Source of the DNA: Candidatus Poribacteria bacterium
GTDB taxonomy: Bacteria; Poribacteria; WGA-4E; WGA-3G
Assembly: GCA_022827225.1 (NCBI GenBank)
Contig: JAJDTJ010000116.1
Location: forward strand, 1 to 64,000
DNA length: 64,000 nt
Reading direction: 5' to 3'
Shown here: positions 7,990 to 16,667 of the stretch, one piece after another
How the letters are laid out: every line of letters begins with the position of its first letter
Position numbering within the stretch: position 1 is the first letter of the stretch
Notes under the pieces: generated by a model
Told to the model about the DNA's origin: nothing
The model's input: the letters and a program-made list of their open reading frames with translations, nothing else
The model's database searches: none
Position numbers and translations under genes: made by a program

Positions 7990-8340
7990 ATGGGAACAAA
8001 AATCCGTAAAATGGCACCTATTCACTCAGTTCCGCCCACAAATATGGCCGAATTCATGGTGAGAATAAGTCGTCCATCATCCAAAGAATTGGCTGGGGTC
8101 AATCGGGGAGAAAAATATAAATTGTTAAAAGCTAATTCTGTCAAGTGCAAAAATGAAATTAAGGCATGGATTAAAGCAAGAGGGTTGGATAATGAGGTCT
8201 TCAAGATTGAAGAGCCTACAGCCTTCAATATCTTGTTCATCACCTGTACACCTAAGGTCGCTGAACAGCTTGAGCGTGCTGATGCAGTGGTCAGCGTTTC
8301 GCGAAGTCCAGAATTTTCTGTAGCATTAACCAAGCCGTGA
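7990..8340 (+). CDS. Small hypothetical protein, possibly inhibitor I9-like
   Basis: A 116-residue protein. The pattern of a beta strand (FNILFITCT), a helix with V-A-E-Q-L-E-R-A, then D-A-V-V-S-V-S-R-S-P-E-F resembles the end of the subtilisin propeptide/inhibitor I9 fold. It follows a serine protease gene by about 220 bases, which fits an inhibitor or chaperone, though the neighbour is trypsin-like rather than subtilisin-like. The start is uncertain: a TTG 30 bases upstream keeps the frame open, but GAGG at 7976-7979 favours this ATG. The family call is weak. Confidence 0.45.
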   Translation: MGTKIRKMAPIHSVPPTNMAEFMVRISRPSSKELAGVNRGEKYKLLKANSVKCKNEIKAWIKARGLDNEVFKIEEPTAFNILFITCTPKVAEQLERADAVVSVSRSPEFSVALTKP

Positions 8341-8392
8341 TCGTGATATCTTTTAAACATTTCAAAGCGTGGGTAAGATCATAAGTGTAATT

Positions 8393-8416
8393 CGGTGCGG
8401 TTTTACAACCGCACCG
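8393..8416. terminator. Perfect 10-bp hairpin, likely terminator
   Basis: CGGTGCGGTT and AACCGCACCG form a perfect stem with the four-base loop TTAC, followed by ATTTCTTT. It lies between the 3' ends of a plus-strand and a minus-strand gene, so it may stop both. A similar stem (AGGCGCGGTT/AACCGCGCCT) lies at 53398-53420. Confidence 0.55.
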
Positions 8417-8620
8417 ATTTCTTTAAGTTGATCACAGATTGGATTCAGTTAGCAAGCCCTGTCTATCAGGGAAGTATTGGGGTTGTAAGCCCCTTCTATA
8501 GAGAAGCGTTTGATTTAAGTATCAAAACGTGTTTCTCGGAAATAGGACTTCCTGAATCTCAGAAAACAATGTGCTGTCGAACGCGAAAAAACCTCCGTGA
8601 ATTTTGCACAGAATTTGTCT

Positions 8621-11600
8621 CTACAAGGATGGCAAGTTTTTGACAATCTCTACCGTCTTCAAACTCACAGTAATAACACGCCCAATCAAATCTACAATAT
8701 ACCGAGGTTGATCGACACGGTTCGGATCATTCACAATCCCACTCCGTTTGTCGGTCTTGACGCGATACTGATCTACAACCCACTCCAACGCCGACCGGTT
8801 GCCTAACCGATAGTCATAAACCTCCGCAGGAATACCGTCTAACGTCAAAAATTCGTTGTATTTCAACTGTGTCTTGTCTTTGGACAATCGCATCTTCTCA
8901 ACGCGCCAATCCACTGTCAGCCCCGGCGTTTCGATATGTTTCAACCCATCATACTTCGGAACGGATTCATAGTTGACATGGAGATCCGCTAACTGATCGC
9001 CCGCCTCCGCAAAACCCCAAAAATCCTCGGCAAAGGGAATATGTGGAAGGTCGCGCTTGAGATTCATTTCATATTTCTCACGATAGATAGGATGATGTAA
9101 AAGTGCGTAGGTATAGTGGAAGATGTCCCACTTGGAGATCGTGTCATCGCCGTAGTGCTTTCGGAATTCCGTCAATGCCCAATCGGTGATGTTCTCTCGT
9201 CGGTTTGTGCCGTCCTCGTTGTAGGTGTAGAAAGGAAAACATTGGTTTTTTTCAAATGCCAAATCAAAGGTAGGAATCCTGTTTGTAGCAAAACACCCAA
9301 AGCCTTTTCTATTACCAATGCCAGCAACACAAATTATTCGATTTTCCGTTTCGTTCCCTGGTGTAGGAAAAATTCGATGCTGTTGATAGCGTCTTTCATT
9401 CCAGAAGTGGTCGAAGTAGAGATATTGTTGACAGAAAGGACGATACAACGCCGTGCGAAAGTGGGTATCTTGGTATGTGCTTAACTCCAATTTTCCCAAT
9501 GATTGTTTAACCCGATGACTCCACTTGATACTCGGGTCAGTCGTATCAATGAAGTTTTCGATTGGCGTTTTAGGATCGTGCCTTCGCTTCCTGTCAACAG
9601 CCGTGTTGTATATTTCAATAAACGTATGAACCCGTTCTTGGAGTAATGCAAGATCAAAGGAGTATATCAAACTGTCTCTGCTAGTGACGACACCAGAAGA
9701 GTATAGCCTGAAAATCGCTTCTTCACCTTTTGCATTTTTCGCTTCCTTAGTCCCTATCGGAATAAAGGTGTCAAATTCGGCATCAAGCCCCTCGGTCAGC
9801 CATGTCTGTCGGCTATCCGGTTGAATGGATTTCCATTCAATAGCCCCAATGTGTTGACATTCATTTAGAAAGTCAAATTTCTGTCTCTTGTTCCACAAAT
9901 CATCGGCGCGGTAATAAAAAATATTGGGCTTCTTTGATAATTTTCCGCTACTTCTCACAAACAGATTGATACTGACACCGACTCGAATACCGAACACATT
10001 CGAGTCGGAAACCTTTAATCCTTTCCGGGCGTTCCCACCTAAATCCAGAACATAAATCGCATCAAAATCTTCTGCGAGGTGTTTGCGCATGCCGTCAAAC
10101 GCCACACCGCTGAGAAAACTATTGTTCGTTATGAAGGCAACAACGCCTTCCTCACCAAGGCGATCCGATGCCCATCGAATTGCCTTGATGTATGGATCAT
10201 AGAGTTTATTTCTCAGCGTTGCTTTGGAATCTTGGACGTATGTTTCCGCAATCCGCTCGTCCATCGCCGGGTACTTTCGGTTTTTGTTGTTATCGTTTTC
10301 ATTCACTTGCTGTGCATTGTAAGGCGGGTTACCGATAACAACAAACATATCCGCCGCCTTCTGTTTTTTCACCCGTTCCGTGTTCTCACGCGTGAAAAGT
10401 TCGCCTTGATCCTGCTCAAGCAACTCAAACGTATCCGCAAGCGCGATCCCCTCAAACGGCAGGTATGTCCCCATCCGTTGGAAATATTCCTGTTCGATGT
10501 TAAGACTGGCGATATAGTAGGGTAGGAGCATCACCTCATTACAATGCAGCTCGTGGCGGTATTTCTCCGCTAACGCTGTGCCTCGGATGTCCTGCATGAG
10601 TCGGACAATGAAGTTGCCCGTGCCGACGAACGGATCGATGATATGCACGCCACTGTCGGACAGAGACCGATCAAACTCAGTTTCAAGGATATGTGCTACA
10701 CTGTTCACCATGAAATCAACAATCGGTTGCGGTGTATAAACAATGCCGTGCGTATCTGCGACATCTTCAGAGAACCCTTGAAAAAACTTCTCGTAAAACG
10801 TATTGAGGAAGTGCTGTTTTTGGGAGAAGTCTCTGCAGAGCATCGCGGCTTGCTCAATCGCTACATAAAACCGGTCTAACGGGTTGAGGAATTCCTCACG
10901 ACTGAACGCCTGCCGAATAAGGGCATCAACGACATTTTCTATCTCACGTGCGATGATATTTCGGCGGGTGAAGGCGGAGTTGTTAAAAACCGTCCGAAAG
11001 ATACGTTCCGTAAGGATATGCTGAACGAGCATCTCCTCAACAGCATCTTGTGAGAGGTCCGGGTTAATCGCGGTTCGGCAGGTTTCGTAAAAATCGGTGA
11101 ACGCCTTTTTGAACGCTGGATCCGTTTCGTGTTGTTGCTCAATGCGCTCTTTTAGCTGATTCGCGAGGTCGGGGACATGCTCTCTGAAATCGGAGACCGC
11201 TGTGTGCCAGTTATCCAGTGCTGGTGGTGTGTATGTGAACAAGTGCTGGAGTGCTGCAATCAGCCTCGCCGGTTCGGTAATATCAAGGTCCAACGCCACC
11301 TGTCCGTTCTGGTACAGGATAACGCGCTGTGGTGTCTGGAACAGAATATTGTCGAGCGGGTAGCCTGCATCGCGTTTCTCCTGTACGGCTCTGGCGAGGG
11401 TGTCGTCTATGTCTTTCGCTTCCCAATAGGCGAAGGGGAGTCCGTATTCGTCGAGCACCACGCCATCAATAACGATGCGATTTCCTTTTCGGGCGCGCAT
11501 GCCGTATTGCGGGACGAGCGTGGCGTTCACCTGTTTTGCACAGGCGTGCAGGAGACCCTCAAAGGGTGAACTGACCGCACCTTCGTGTCTGATGCCTTGC

Positions 11601-11674
11601 TGTTCGTATTGCTGCAGCGTGGCGTAGTAGTCGCGGATCACTTCGTGATTAGGTTTTAGGTTGAGTTGTAGCAT
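8621..11674 (-). CDS. Type ISP/IIG-like restriction-modification protein (nuclease + N6-adenine methyltransferase), no helicase
   Basis: This 1017-residue protein has a PD-(D/E)xK-like N-terminal segment with Asp70 and Glu85-x-Lys87 (YWEAKD). A gamma-type adenine methyltransferase core follows, with motif I D-P-F-V-G-T-G-N-F (347-355) and motif IV N-P-P-Y (449-452). The remaining C-terminal half resembles the target-recognition region of type ISP enzymes such as LlaGI. Those enzymes are about 1,500-1,600 residues and carry a helicase between nuclease and methylase; here the nuclease runs straight into the methylase, so it may cut near its site like type IIG enzymes. It would methylate adenine and cut unmodified DNA in the cytoplasm. 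Two small ORFs lie upstream on the same strand. Confidence 0.85.
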   Translation of the reverse strand: MLQLNLKPNHEVIRDYYATLQQYEQQGIRHEGAVSSPFEGLLHACAKQVNATLVPQYGMRARKGNRIVIDGVVLDEYGLPFAYWEAKDIDDTLARAVQEKRDAGYPLDNILFQTPQRVILYQNGQVALDLDITEPARLIAALQHLFTYTPPALDNWHTAVSDFREHVPDLANQLKERIEQQHETDPAFKKAFTDFYETCRTAINPDLSQDAVEEMLVQHILTERIFRTVFNNSAFTRRNIIAREIENVVDALIRQAFSREEFLNPLDRFYVAIEQAAMLCRDFSQKQHFLNTFYEKFFQGFSEDVADTHGIVYTPQPIVDFMVNSVAHILETEFDRSLSDSGVHIIDPFVGTGNFIVRLMQDIRGTALAEKYRHELHCNEVMLLPYYIASLNIEQEYFQRMGTYLPFEGIALADTFELLEQDQGELFTRENTERVKKQKAADMFVVIGNPPYNAQQVNENDNNKNRKYPAMDERIAETYVQDSKATLRNKLYDPYIKAIRWASDRLGEEGVVAFITNNSFLSGVAFDGMRKHLAEDFDAIYVLDLGGNARKGLKVSDSNVFGIRVGVSINLFVRSSGKLSKKPNIFYYRADDLWNKRQKFDFLNECQHIGAIEWKSIQPDSRQTWLTEGLDAEFDTFIPIGTKEAKNAKGEEAIFRLYSSGVVTSRDSLIYSFDLALLQERVHTFIEIYNTAVDRKRRHDPKTPIENFIDTTDPSIKWSHRVKQSLGKLELSTYQDTHFRTALYRPFCQQYLYFDHFWNERRYQQHRIFPTPGNETENRIICVAGIGNRKGFGCFATNRIPTFDLAFEKNQCFPFYTYNEDGTNRRENITDWALTEFRKHYGDDTISKWDIFHYTYALLHHPIYREKYEMNLKRDLPHIPFAEDFWGFAEAGDQLADLHVNYESVPKYDGLKHIETPGLTVDWRVEKMRLSKDKTQLKYNEFLTLDGIPAEVYDYRLGNRSALEWVVDQYRVKTDKRSGIVNDPNRVDQPRYIVDLIGRVITVSLKTVEIVKNLPSL

Positions 11675-11810
11675 AGAGATATGATAGCAGTTTTTGGGAG
11701 ATAGGTCAAAATGAAAATGGGGATAGCGGTCAGCAGCCGGTGAGATTGATGCATATAAACATGCCGCGGCGAAACCAGAAAGGGCACCCGAGAATTGGAA
11801 TGGCTTCGGT

Positions 11811-12032
11811 TTATGGCGTTTTTTGCTGGTGCTCGGCGATGATTTTTGCTAACGCTCGCAAGGCATCGTTGACAGATTTCGCATCAGGGAACATTTCGGC
11901 TACATCGTCATCAAGTCTAATCAAGTTTGTGCCTGCGTAGTATCGCTCTGCATATTTTCCCCGAACTCCCTCGCTGAAATCATATTCATCGAGCATATCT
12001 GGGTCATGTTGATTGGATGTGGTCTGATTCAT
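11811..12032 (-). CDS. Small acidic protein with an antitoxin-like look
   Basis: This 73-residue protein has the pattern D-E-Y-D-F-S-E-G-V-R-G-K-Y, then Y-Y-A-G-T-N-L-I-R-L-D-D-D-V-A-E-M-F-P-D-A-K-S-V-N-D-A-L-R-A-L. This pattern recurs in small bacterial proteins often found next to toxins or defence genes, where the last part looks like a short ribbon-helix-helix-type element. The frame is open further upstream, but the ATG at MNQTTSN gives the conserved form. It overlaps the end of the coiled-coil ORF and precedes the restriction-modification gene by about 136 bases. No toxin partner is evident. Function is inferred weakly. Confidence 0.6.
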   Translation of the reverse strand: MNQTTSNQHDPDMLDEYDFSEGVRGKYAERYYAGTNLIRLDDDVAEMFPDAKSVNDALRALAKIIAEHQQKTP

Positions 12033-12219
12033 AGGTTTTTCTCTCGTGAGGTGTTGCTTGTCGAGCGGAAATGATCCGAATGACATCGCGTTCCAAAGTC
12101 CCAACACGCGTGTCCAGAGAATCAAGCCGTTTTTCCAAACGGGCATTGTTTTCTCTCGTTTGTGTCTCGATCCGCGACAAAGTTTCGAGAACTCTTTCCC
12201 GGAAATCTTGATCAGCCAT
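12004..12219 (-). CDS. Short coiled-coil protein
   Basis: A 71-residue, charged protein whose residues about 5-50 follow a heptad pattern (RVLETLSRIETQT, then RLEKRLDSLDTRVGTLERDV), predicting a coiled coil. There is no signal peptide or membrane segment. AAGAAG lies before the ATG. It overlaps the following small gene by 29 bases, suggesting translational coupling. I do not recognise a family; a dimerising partner of the neighbouring antitoxin-like protein is a guess. Confidence 0.5.
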   Translation of the reverse strand: MADQDFRERVLETLSRIETQTRENNARLEKRLDSLDTRVGTLERDVIRIISARQATPHERKTYESDHIQST

Positions 12220-12319
12220 TTCGCTATCTTCTTTATTCTATGTGAGGTCTTTTACCAAAGTATACCACAAACATAACTCAAAATCAACAAAAAATTGTCA
12301 CACCTATTTCTGCAAAATA

Positions 12320-12328
12320 TGCTATAAT
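12320..12328 (+). promoter_or_regulatory. Extended -10 promoter element for the peptidase S10 operon
   Basis: TGCTATAAT is a perfect extended -10 hexamer about 60 bases before the ATG. No -35 box is found at 16-18 bases; TTGTCA (12295-12300) is too far at 22. TG-N-TATAAT also occurs at 25677, 53642 and 63856. Confidence 0.5.
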
Positions 12329-12388
12329 GCGTTTCATAAGTCAATATATCTAAGTCTTGCCAAACCCAAAAATAGAAAGGGAGTCAAC

Positions 12389-13867
12389 ATGAGCGAAGAA
12401 GAAAAAAATGCGTCTGAAGAAACCACAGACGAAGAAAAAGATGACGATATACCTGAGGATAAACTCTCCGTTACGCACCACAGTGTTACCATTAACGGCG
12501 AGGAAATCCGCTATACCGCAACAACCGGAACGCTGATCCTCAAAGAAGAGGTCAACAAAGAGGGTGAAAAGCCGAAAGCCGCGGTCTTCTTTATCGCCTA
12601 TACACGCGATGATGTAGAAGACCCCGCCACGCGTCCGATAACCTTCTCATTCAACGGTGGCCCCGGCTCCTCATCCGTCTGGTTGCATCTCGGAGTCCTC
12701 GGACCGAGATGCGTCAAACCCGACGAAGAAGGAGAATTGCCACATCCGCCGTATCAACTGACCAATAACGAATGCTCTATTCTGGACAAAACCGACCTCG
12801 TTTTCATCGATCCCGTCAGCACAGGATTCAGCAGAGCAGTTCCTGGAGAAGAAGCCAAGCAGTTCCACGGGTTCAAAAAAGATATTGAATCCGTCGGCGA
12901 TTTTATCCTCCTCTATCTGGGACGCTATAAACGCTGGGGATCCCCTAAATTCCTCATCGGCGAAAGTTACGGAACAACCCGTGCCGGCGGACTCGCAGGC
13001 TACCTTCAAGAACGCCGCGGCGCATACCTTAACGGCATTATGCTCGTCTCGGTCGTCCTCAACTTTCAGACAATACGGTTCGCACCCGGCAACGATCTAC
13101 CATATATCCTTTTCCTGCCGACTTACGCAGCGACCGCATTTTACCATAAAAGGTTAGGCGAACTCGATACCGAGTTTGAACCTTTCATGGACGAGGTCAG
13201 AGCATTTGCTACAGGCGACTACACGGTGGCACTGATGAAAGGGAACGCTATTTCTCCGACAGAACGTGCCGACATTGTTAAAAAACTCGCAAGTTATACC
13301 GGACTGACACCTGAATATATTGAACGGACCGACTTACGCATTAACATCTCTCGGTTCTGTAAAGAACTGCTCCGCGATGAAGCACGGACGGTCGGTCGGT
13401 TTGATAGCCGATACAAAGGGATTGATCGCGACTCCGCAGGCGAAAATTACGAATACGATCCGAGCGGCGCAGTCACGCAAGGCGCATATACCGCGAACCT
13501 CAACAAGTATGTCCGCGATGAGCTCGAATTTGAATCGGACCTCCCTTATGAAATTCTGAGCAGACGTGTACATCCGTGGGACTACAGCGGCCATCAGAAC
13601 CAATACGTCAACGTCGCAGATACACTCCGCAAAGCGATGACTGTCAACCCCGCCTTGAAAGTGTTCGTTGCGAACGGTTATTACGATTTGGCAACGCCGT
13701 TTTTGGCATCGGAATACACCTTCACCCATCTCGGACTTGACCCGTCCTTACAGGATAACATCACAATGGCTTACTATAAGGCTGGACACATGATGTACAT
13801 AGACCAAAGGGAGTTGCAGAAGATGAAAGAGGATATGGATGCCTACTTTGATGCCGTGCTTCCGTAA
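12389..13867 (+). CDS. Peptidase S10 (serine carboxypeptidase-like)
   Basis: This 492-residue protein is in the carboxypeptidase Y family, with an alpha/beta-hydrolase fold. The oxyanion-hole motif N-G-G-P-G-S-S-S comes first, followed by the nucleophile in G-E-S-Y-G (Ser193), Asp433 in N-G-Y-Y-D and His467 in A-G-H-M-M-Y. The family removes C-terminal residues, usually at acid pH. No signal peptide follows the chosen ATG; instead there are about 30 very acidic residues. The start is fixed by AAAGGGAG just upstream and an extended -10 box further up; the frame is open before it. Gfo/Idh, GNAT and aldo/keto reductase genes follow with gaps of 34, 12 and 17 bases, suggesting one operon. Confidence 0.9.
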   Translation: MSEEEKNASEETTDEEKDDDIPEDKLSVTHHSVTINGEEIRYTATTGTLILKEEVNKEGEKPKAAVFFIAYTRDDVEDPATRPITFSFNGGPGSSSVWLHLGVLGPRCVKPDEEGELPHPPYQLTNNECSILDKTDLVFIDPVSTGFSRAVPGEEAKQFHGFKKDIESVGDFILLYLGRYKRWGSPKFLIGESYGTTRAGGLAGYLQERRGAYLNGIMLVSVVLNFQTIRFAPGNDLPYILFLPTYAATAFYHKRLGELDTEFEPFMDEVRAFATGDYTVALMKGNAISPTERADIVKKLASYTGLTPEYIERTDLRINISRFCKELLRDEARTVGRFDSRYKGIDRDSAGENYEYDPSGAVTQGAYTANLNKYVRDELEFESDLPYEILSRRVHPWDYSGHQNQYVNVADTLRKAMTVNPALKVFVANGYYDLATPFLASEYTFTHLGLDPSLQDNITMAYYKAGHMMYIDQRELQKMKEDMDAYFDAVLP

Positions 13868-13901
13868 TCTGTATGCCTTAACCGCAAGGTAAATTAAAAA
13901 C

Positions 13902-14948
13902 ATGAGTTATCAACGGGAATTTGAGGAGCGGTTAGATGTCGCTGTCGTCGGTGTCGGTTCACACAGCTACCGCAACGTTCTGCCGACCCTAACATTCCTC
14001 CCCATTCGATTGAAGGCACTATGCGATATTGACATCGCGCGGGCACGTATCACCGCTGAGCAGTACGGCGTTAAAGCGTGCTATCCAAGCATGGCAGAGA
14101 TGTTTCGGAACGAAGAACTGGATGCCATCTTTCTCTGCGTGCCACCGCGTCTCCACCCCGAACTGACGTGCGAGGCACTCGACGCTGGCGTACATGTCTG
14201 GTTAGAGAAACCGCCCGGTATGTTCGCTGATGAGGTCAGGGAGATGATCCGCCACCGAAAGGATCGCGTCGTGGTCGTCGGGTTCAAAAAGGCGTTCATG
14301 CCTGCGACACAAAAGATTATCGAAATCTTCGCAACCGACGCATACGGTCCCTTGCGAACGCTCTTAGGTGTCTACCCGATGACGATTCCGAGCGACGGAA
14401 AACGGGTGCTACGTGACAAAGAGCATACCAACTGGCTCCAAAACGGGGTTCATCCACTCTCCCTGCTGGTTGCAGTCGGCGGACAGGTTTCTGCTGTAAC
14501 CGTTCGTCGAGGTCAACGAGGCGGGGGCGCGTGTATCCTAGAATACGAAAGCGGCGCACTCGGAAACTTCCATCTCGCTGACGGTGCAAGGCACGCGCAA
14601 CCCTCCGAACTTTACCAATTCTTCGCGGACGGATGCCATGCCGAAATCAGAAACGGCACACAGGTACTACTGCAACGCGGGGCGCAGTTCGATTATCATA
14701 AGAGTACCAGTTTTGTCCCCGAAGGCTTTGACAGTGGTGCCGTCGTCTGGGAACCGCAATTCAGTCTCGGCACACTCGAAAACAAAGGACTTTTCGTTCA
14801 AGGCTTCTACCAAGAGATGCGCTATTTCTGCGACTGTATTCTGGAGGGCAAACCTGCTGAACAAGGATCACTGGAGTTTGCCCTGGAAGTCATGAAGGTC
14901 TATGAAGCAGGACTCCGATCAGAAGGAGATACTGTTTCCATTTTGTAA
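13902..14948 (+). CDS. Gfo/Idh/MocA-family oxidoreductase
   Basis: This 348-residue protein has a Rossmann start (V-A-V-V-G-V-G-S, residues 13-20) and the E-K-P motif at 102-104. The N-terminal Gly motif is relaxed (GVGSHS) and the C-terminal domain is diverged from the member at 4760-5815. Its ATG follows the leader AACCGCAAGGTAAATTAAAAAC, also found in nearly the same form before the SDR gene at 20122, rather than a close Shine-Dalgarno. It sits 34 bases after the peptidase S10 stop and 12 before a GNAT gene. An NAD(P)-linked sugar or inositol oxidoreductase is likely; the substrate is unknown. Confidence 0.88.
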   Translation: MSYQREFEERLDVAVVGVGSHSYRNVLPTLTFLPIRLKALCDIDIARARITAEQYGVKACYPSMAEMFRNEELDAIFLCVPPRLHPELTCEALDAGVHVWLEKPPGMFADEVREMIRHRKDRVVVVGFKKAFMPATQKIIEIFATDAYGPLRTLLGVYPMTIPSDGKRVLRDKEHTNWLQNGVHPLSLLVAVGGQVSAVTVRRGQRGGGACILEYESGALGNFHLADGARHAQPSELYQFFADGCHAEIRNGTQVLLQRGAQFDYHKSTSFVPEGFDSGAVVWEPQFSLGTLENKGLFVQGFYQEMRYFCDCILEGKPAEQGSLEFALEVMKVYEAGLRSEGDTVSIL

Positions 14949-14960
14949 GAAAGGCAGCTA

Positions 14961-15440
14961 ATGGTAAAAGTATCCCTCAGACCTATCACGCGGATGAATC
15001 TTGACGAGTGTATTTCTCTAAAGGTTGCTAACAATCAAAAGGGATTCGTTGCCTCTAATGTGTACTCCCTTGCCGAAGCATCTGTCAATCCAACATATCA
15101 TCCTTTCGGCATCTATGATGCAGAAGCCCATTACCAAGCGAATCCATCTATGGTAGGATTCATTATGTATGAACTTAGTGACGCAGTTGGCTTCATCGTC
15201 CGCTTAATGATAGACGAAAAGTTTCAAAGGAGAGGGTATGGCAGAGCTGCCATGATTGAAGTTATACGAAGATTGAAATTACATCCAGAAGTCGAGCGAA
15301 TTGCAACAAGTCATGAAAGGAAAAACGAAGCTGCCGCGCGACTCTATAAAAGTTTGGGATTCGTTGATTGGGAACATGAATTAACGGATAAGAAGCACTC
15401 TGGTGAAAGGTATCTGATTCTTCAAGAAGATACTGCTTGA
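14961..15440 (+). CDS. GNAT-family N-acetyltransferase
   Basis: This 159-residue protein has the acetyl-CoA-binding motif A as R-R-G-Y-G-R-A-A-M, followed by the typical A-A-x-x-L-Y-x-S-L-G-F of motif B. The middle (G-F-I-M-Y-E) resembles diamine/polyamine or PaiA-type acetyltransferases, but the acceptor cannot be inferred. It begins 12 bases after the Gfo/Idh stop and ends 17 before the aldo/keto reductase start, so it belongs to the same transcription unit. Confidence 0.85.
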   Translation: MVKVSLRPITRMNLDECISLKVANNQKGFVASNVYSLAEASVNPTYHPFGIYDAEAHYQANPSMVGFIMYELSDAVGFIVRLMIDEKFQRRGYGRAAMIEVIRRLKLHPEVERIATSHERKNEAAARLYKSLGFVDWEHELTDKKHSGERYLILQEDTA

Positions 15441-15457
15441 CTGGACGGAGGAAAAGC

Positions 15458-16471
15458 GTGGAATATAGACGATTGGGGAAAAGTGGTCTCAAGATATCAG
15501 AAATCTGTTTAGGCACAATGACCTTTGGACACGGTGCCGACGAAACAGAAGCAAACCGCATGGTGCATCTCGCTTGTGATGCAGGCGTCAATTTTTTTGA
15601 TACTGCCAACTCCTACGGGGACGGCGAATCCGAAGTACTGCTCGGCAAAGCACTCAAGGGTAGACGACGCGATGCCGTTGTCGCAACCAAGTTTTTCAAC
15701 CCAATGGGCACCGGTCCCAACGACTCAGGAATGTCGCGCCTCCATATCATGCAGGCGATTGACGACAGTCTCAAACGCCTCCAGATGGACTATGTGGACA
15801 TCTACTATATCCACCACGTTGATACGCAAACACCTTTAGAGGAGATGCTTCGCGCTCTCGACGATCTCACCCAGCAGGGAAAAGTCCGATACACGGCATG
15901 CAGCAACTACCAAGCGTGGCGGCTCTCCGAAGCGTTATGGCTCAGTGATAAACACGGTTGGGCACAGTTTGCATGTTATCAACCGCAATATAGTCTCGTT
16001 GTCCGCGATATAGAGCAAGAACTCGTACCGCTCTGTGAACATAAAGGACTTGGGATCGTCGTCTGGAGTCCATTAGCGGGTGGATTCCTCTCCGGTAAAT
16101 ACAAACCCGGTGAACGCACACACGATGGCACTCGCTCAGAGGAAGGATGGGCATATCCGCAACGCTATTTCGCCGACAACGCCGATGAAACCCTACAAAC
16201 CCTCTTTGATGTTTCTGCGGAACTCGAAAGGAGTCCGGCACAGGTCGCACTCCGATGGGTGCTTGAACAACGTGCGATCACATCAGTCATCGTCGGCGCA
16301 AGGCATACCGGACATCTCCGTGATAATCTCGGGGCAGCAGGCTGGCGACTTCACCAAGACGCACAACAAAAACTCAACGATGTCTCTCATTTACCGGATC
16401 GCTATCCTGAAGCCATGGAAAAGAACATGCACGAACGACGGGATAGTGCTGTCGATATGCCACACTTGTAG
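15458..16471 (+). CDS. Aldo/keto reductase
   Basis: This 337-residue (beta/alpha)8-barrel NADP(H)-dependent reductase has the catalytic set: Asp in F-F-D-T-A-N, Tyr in S-Y-G-D-G-E-S-E, Lys in V-A-T-K-F-F and His in Y-I-H-H-V-D. The GTG start is chosen because GGAGG (15447-15451) lies six bases before it and the protein then begins M-E-Y-R-R-L-G, the normal family start; the longer frame begins at a TTG without a ribosome site. It is the last gene of the operon beginning with peptidase S10. It belongs to the YajO/Tas-like branch that reduces aldehydes. The physiological substrate is unknown. Confidence 0.9.
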   Translation: MEYRRLGKSGLKISEICLGTMTFGHGADETEANRMVHLACDAGVNFFDTANSYGDGESEVLLGKALKGRRRDAVVATKFFNPMGTGPNDSGMSRLHIMQAIDDSLKRLQMDYVDIYYIHHVDTQTPLEEMLRALDDLTQQGKVRYTACSNYQAWRLSEALWLSDKHGWAQFACYQPQYSLVVRDIEQELVPLCEHKGLGIVVWSPLAGGFLSGKYKPGERTHDGTRSEEGWAYPQRYFADNADETLQTLFDVSAELERSPAQVALRWVLEQRAITSVIVGARHTGHLRDNLGAAGWRLHQDAQQKLNDVSHLPDRYPEAMEKNMHERRDSAVDMPHL

Positions 16472-16667
16472 AAACAAAAGTCCGAACTTTTCTCTTTCAG
16501 GTTTGACTAAATCAATAATAGTAAACGTTATACCATTTCTGATTATATCTGTCTCTTACGTAGCACGAACTTTTAGTTTGTGTTTCGGTATTACCTCACA
16601 CTTCATAAAAATTGGTAACGCGACATCAGTTTTTAGAAATGGCATTACTATCAAATGGGAGTGATCT

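Noticed and set aside
8395-8643. 82-codon ORF between the 116-residue gene and the R-M gene
   Set aside because: It starts in a terminator hairpin, overlaps the R-M gene end on the other strand and resembles nothing known.
12295-12328. TTGTCA as the -35 box of the peptidase S10 promoter
   Set aside because: The spacer to TATAAT is 22 bases, too long for a normal sigma70 promoter.
16497-16640. Possible further TATAGT-family element (GAACTTTTAGTTTGTG string near 16564)
   Set aside because: Part of the body resembles copy E, but no convincing inverted ends could be found.
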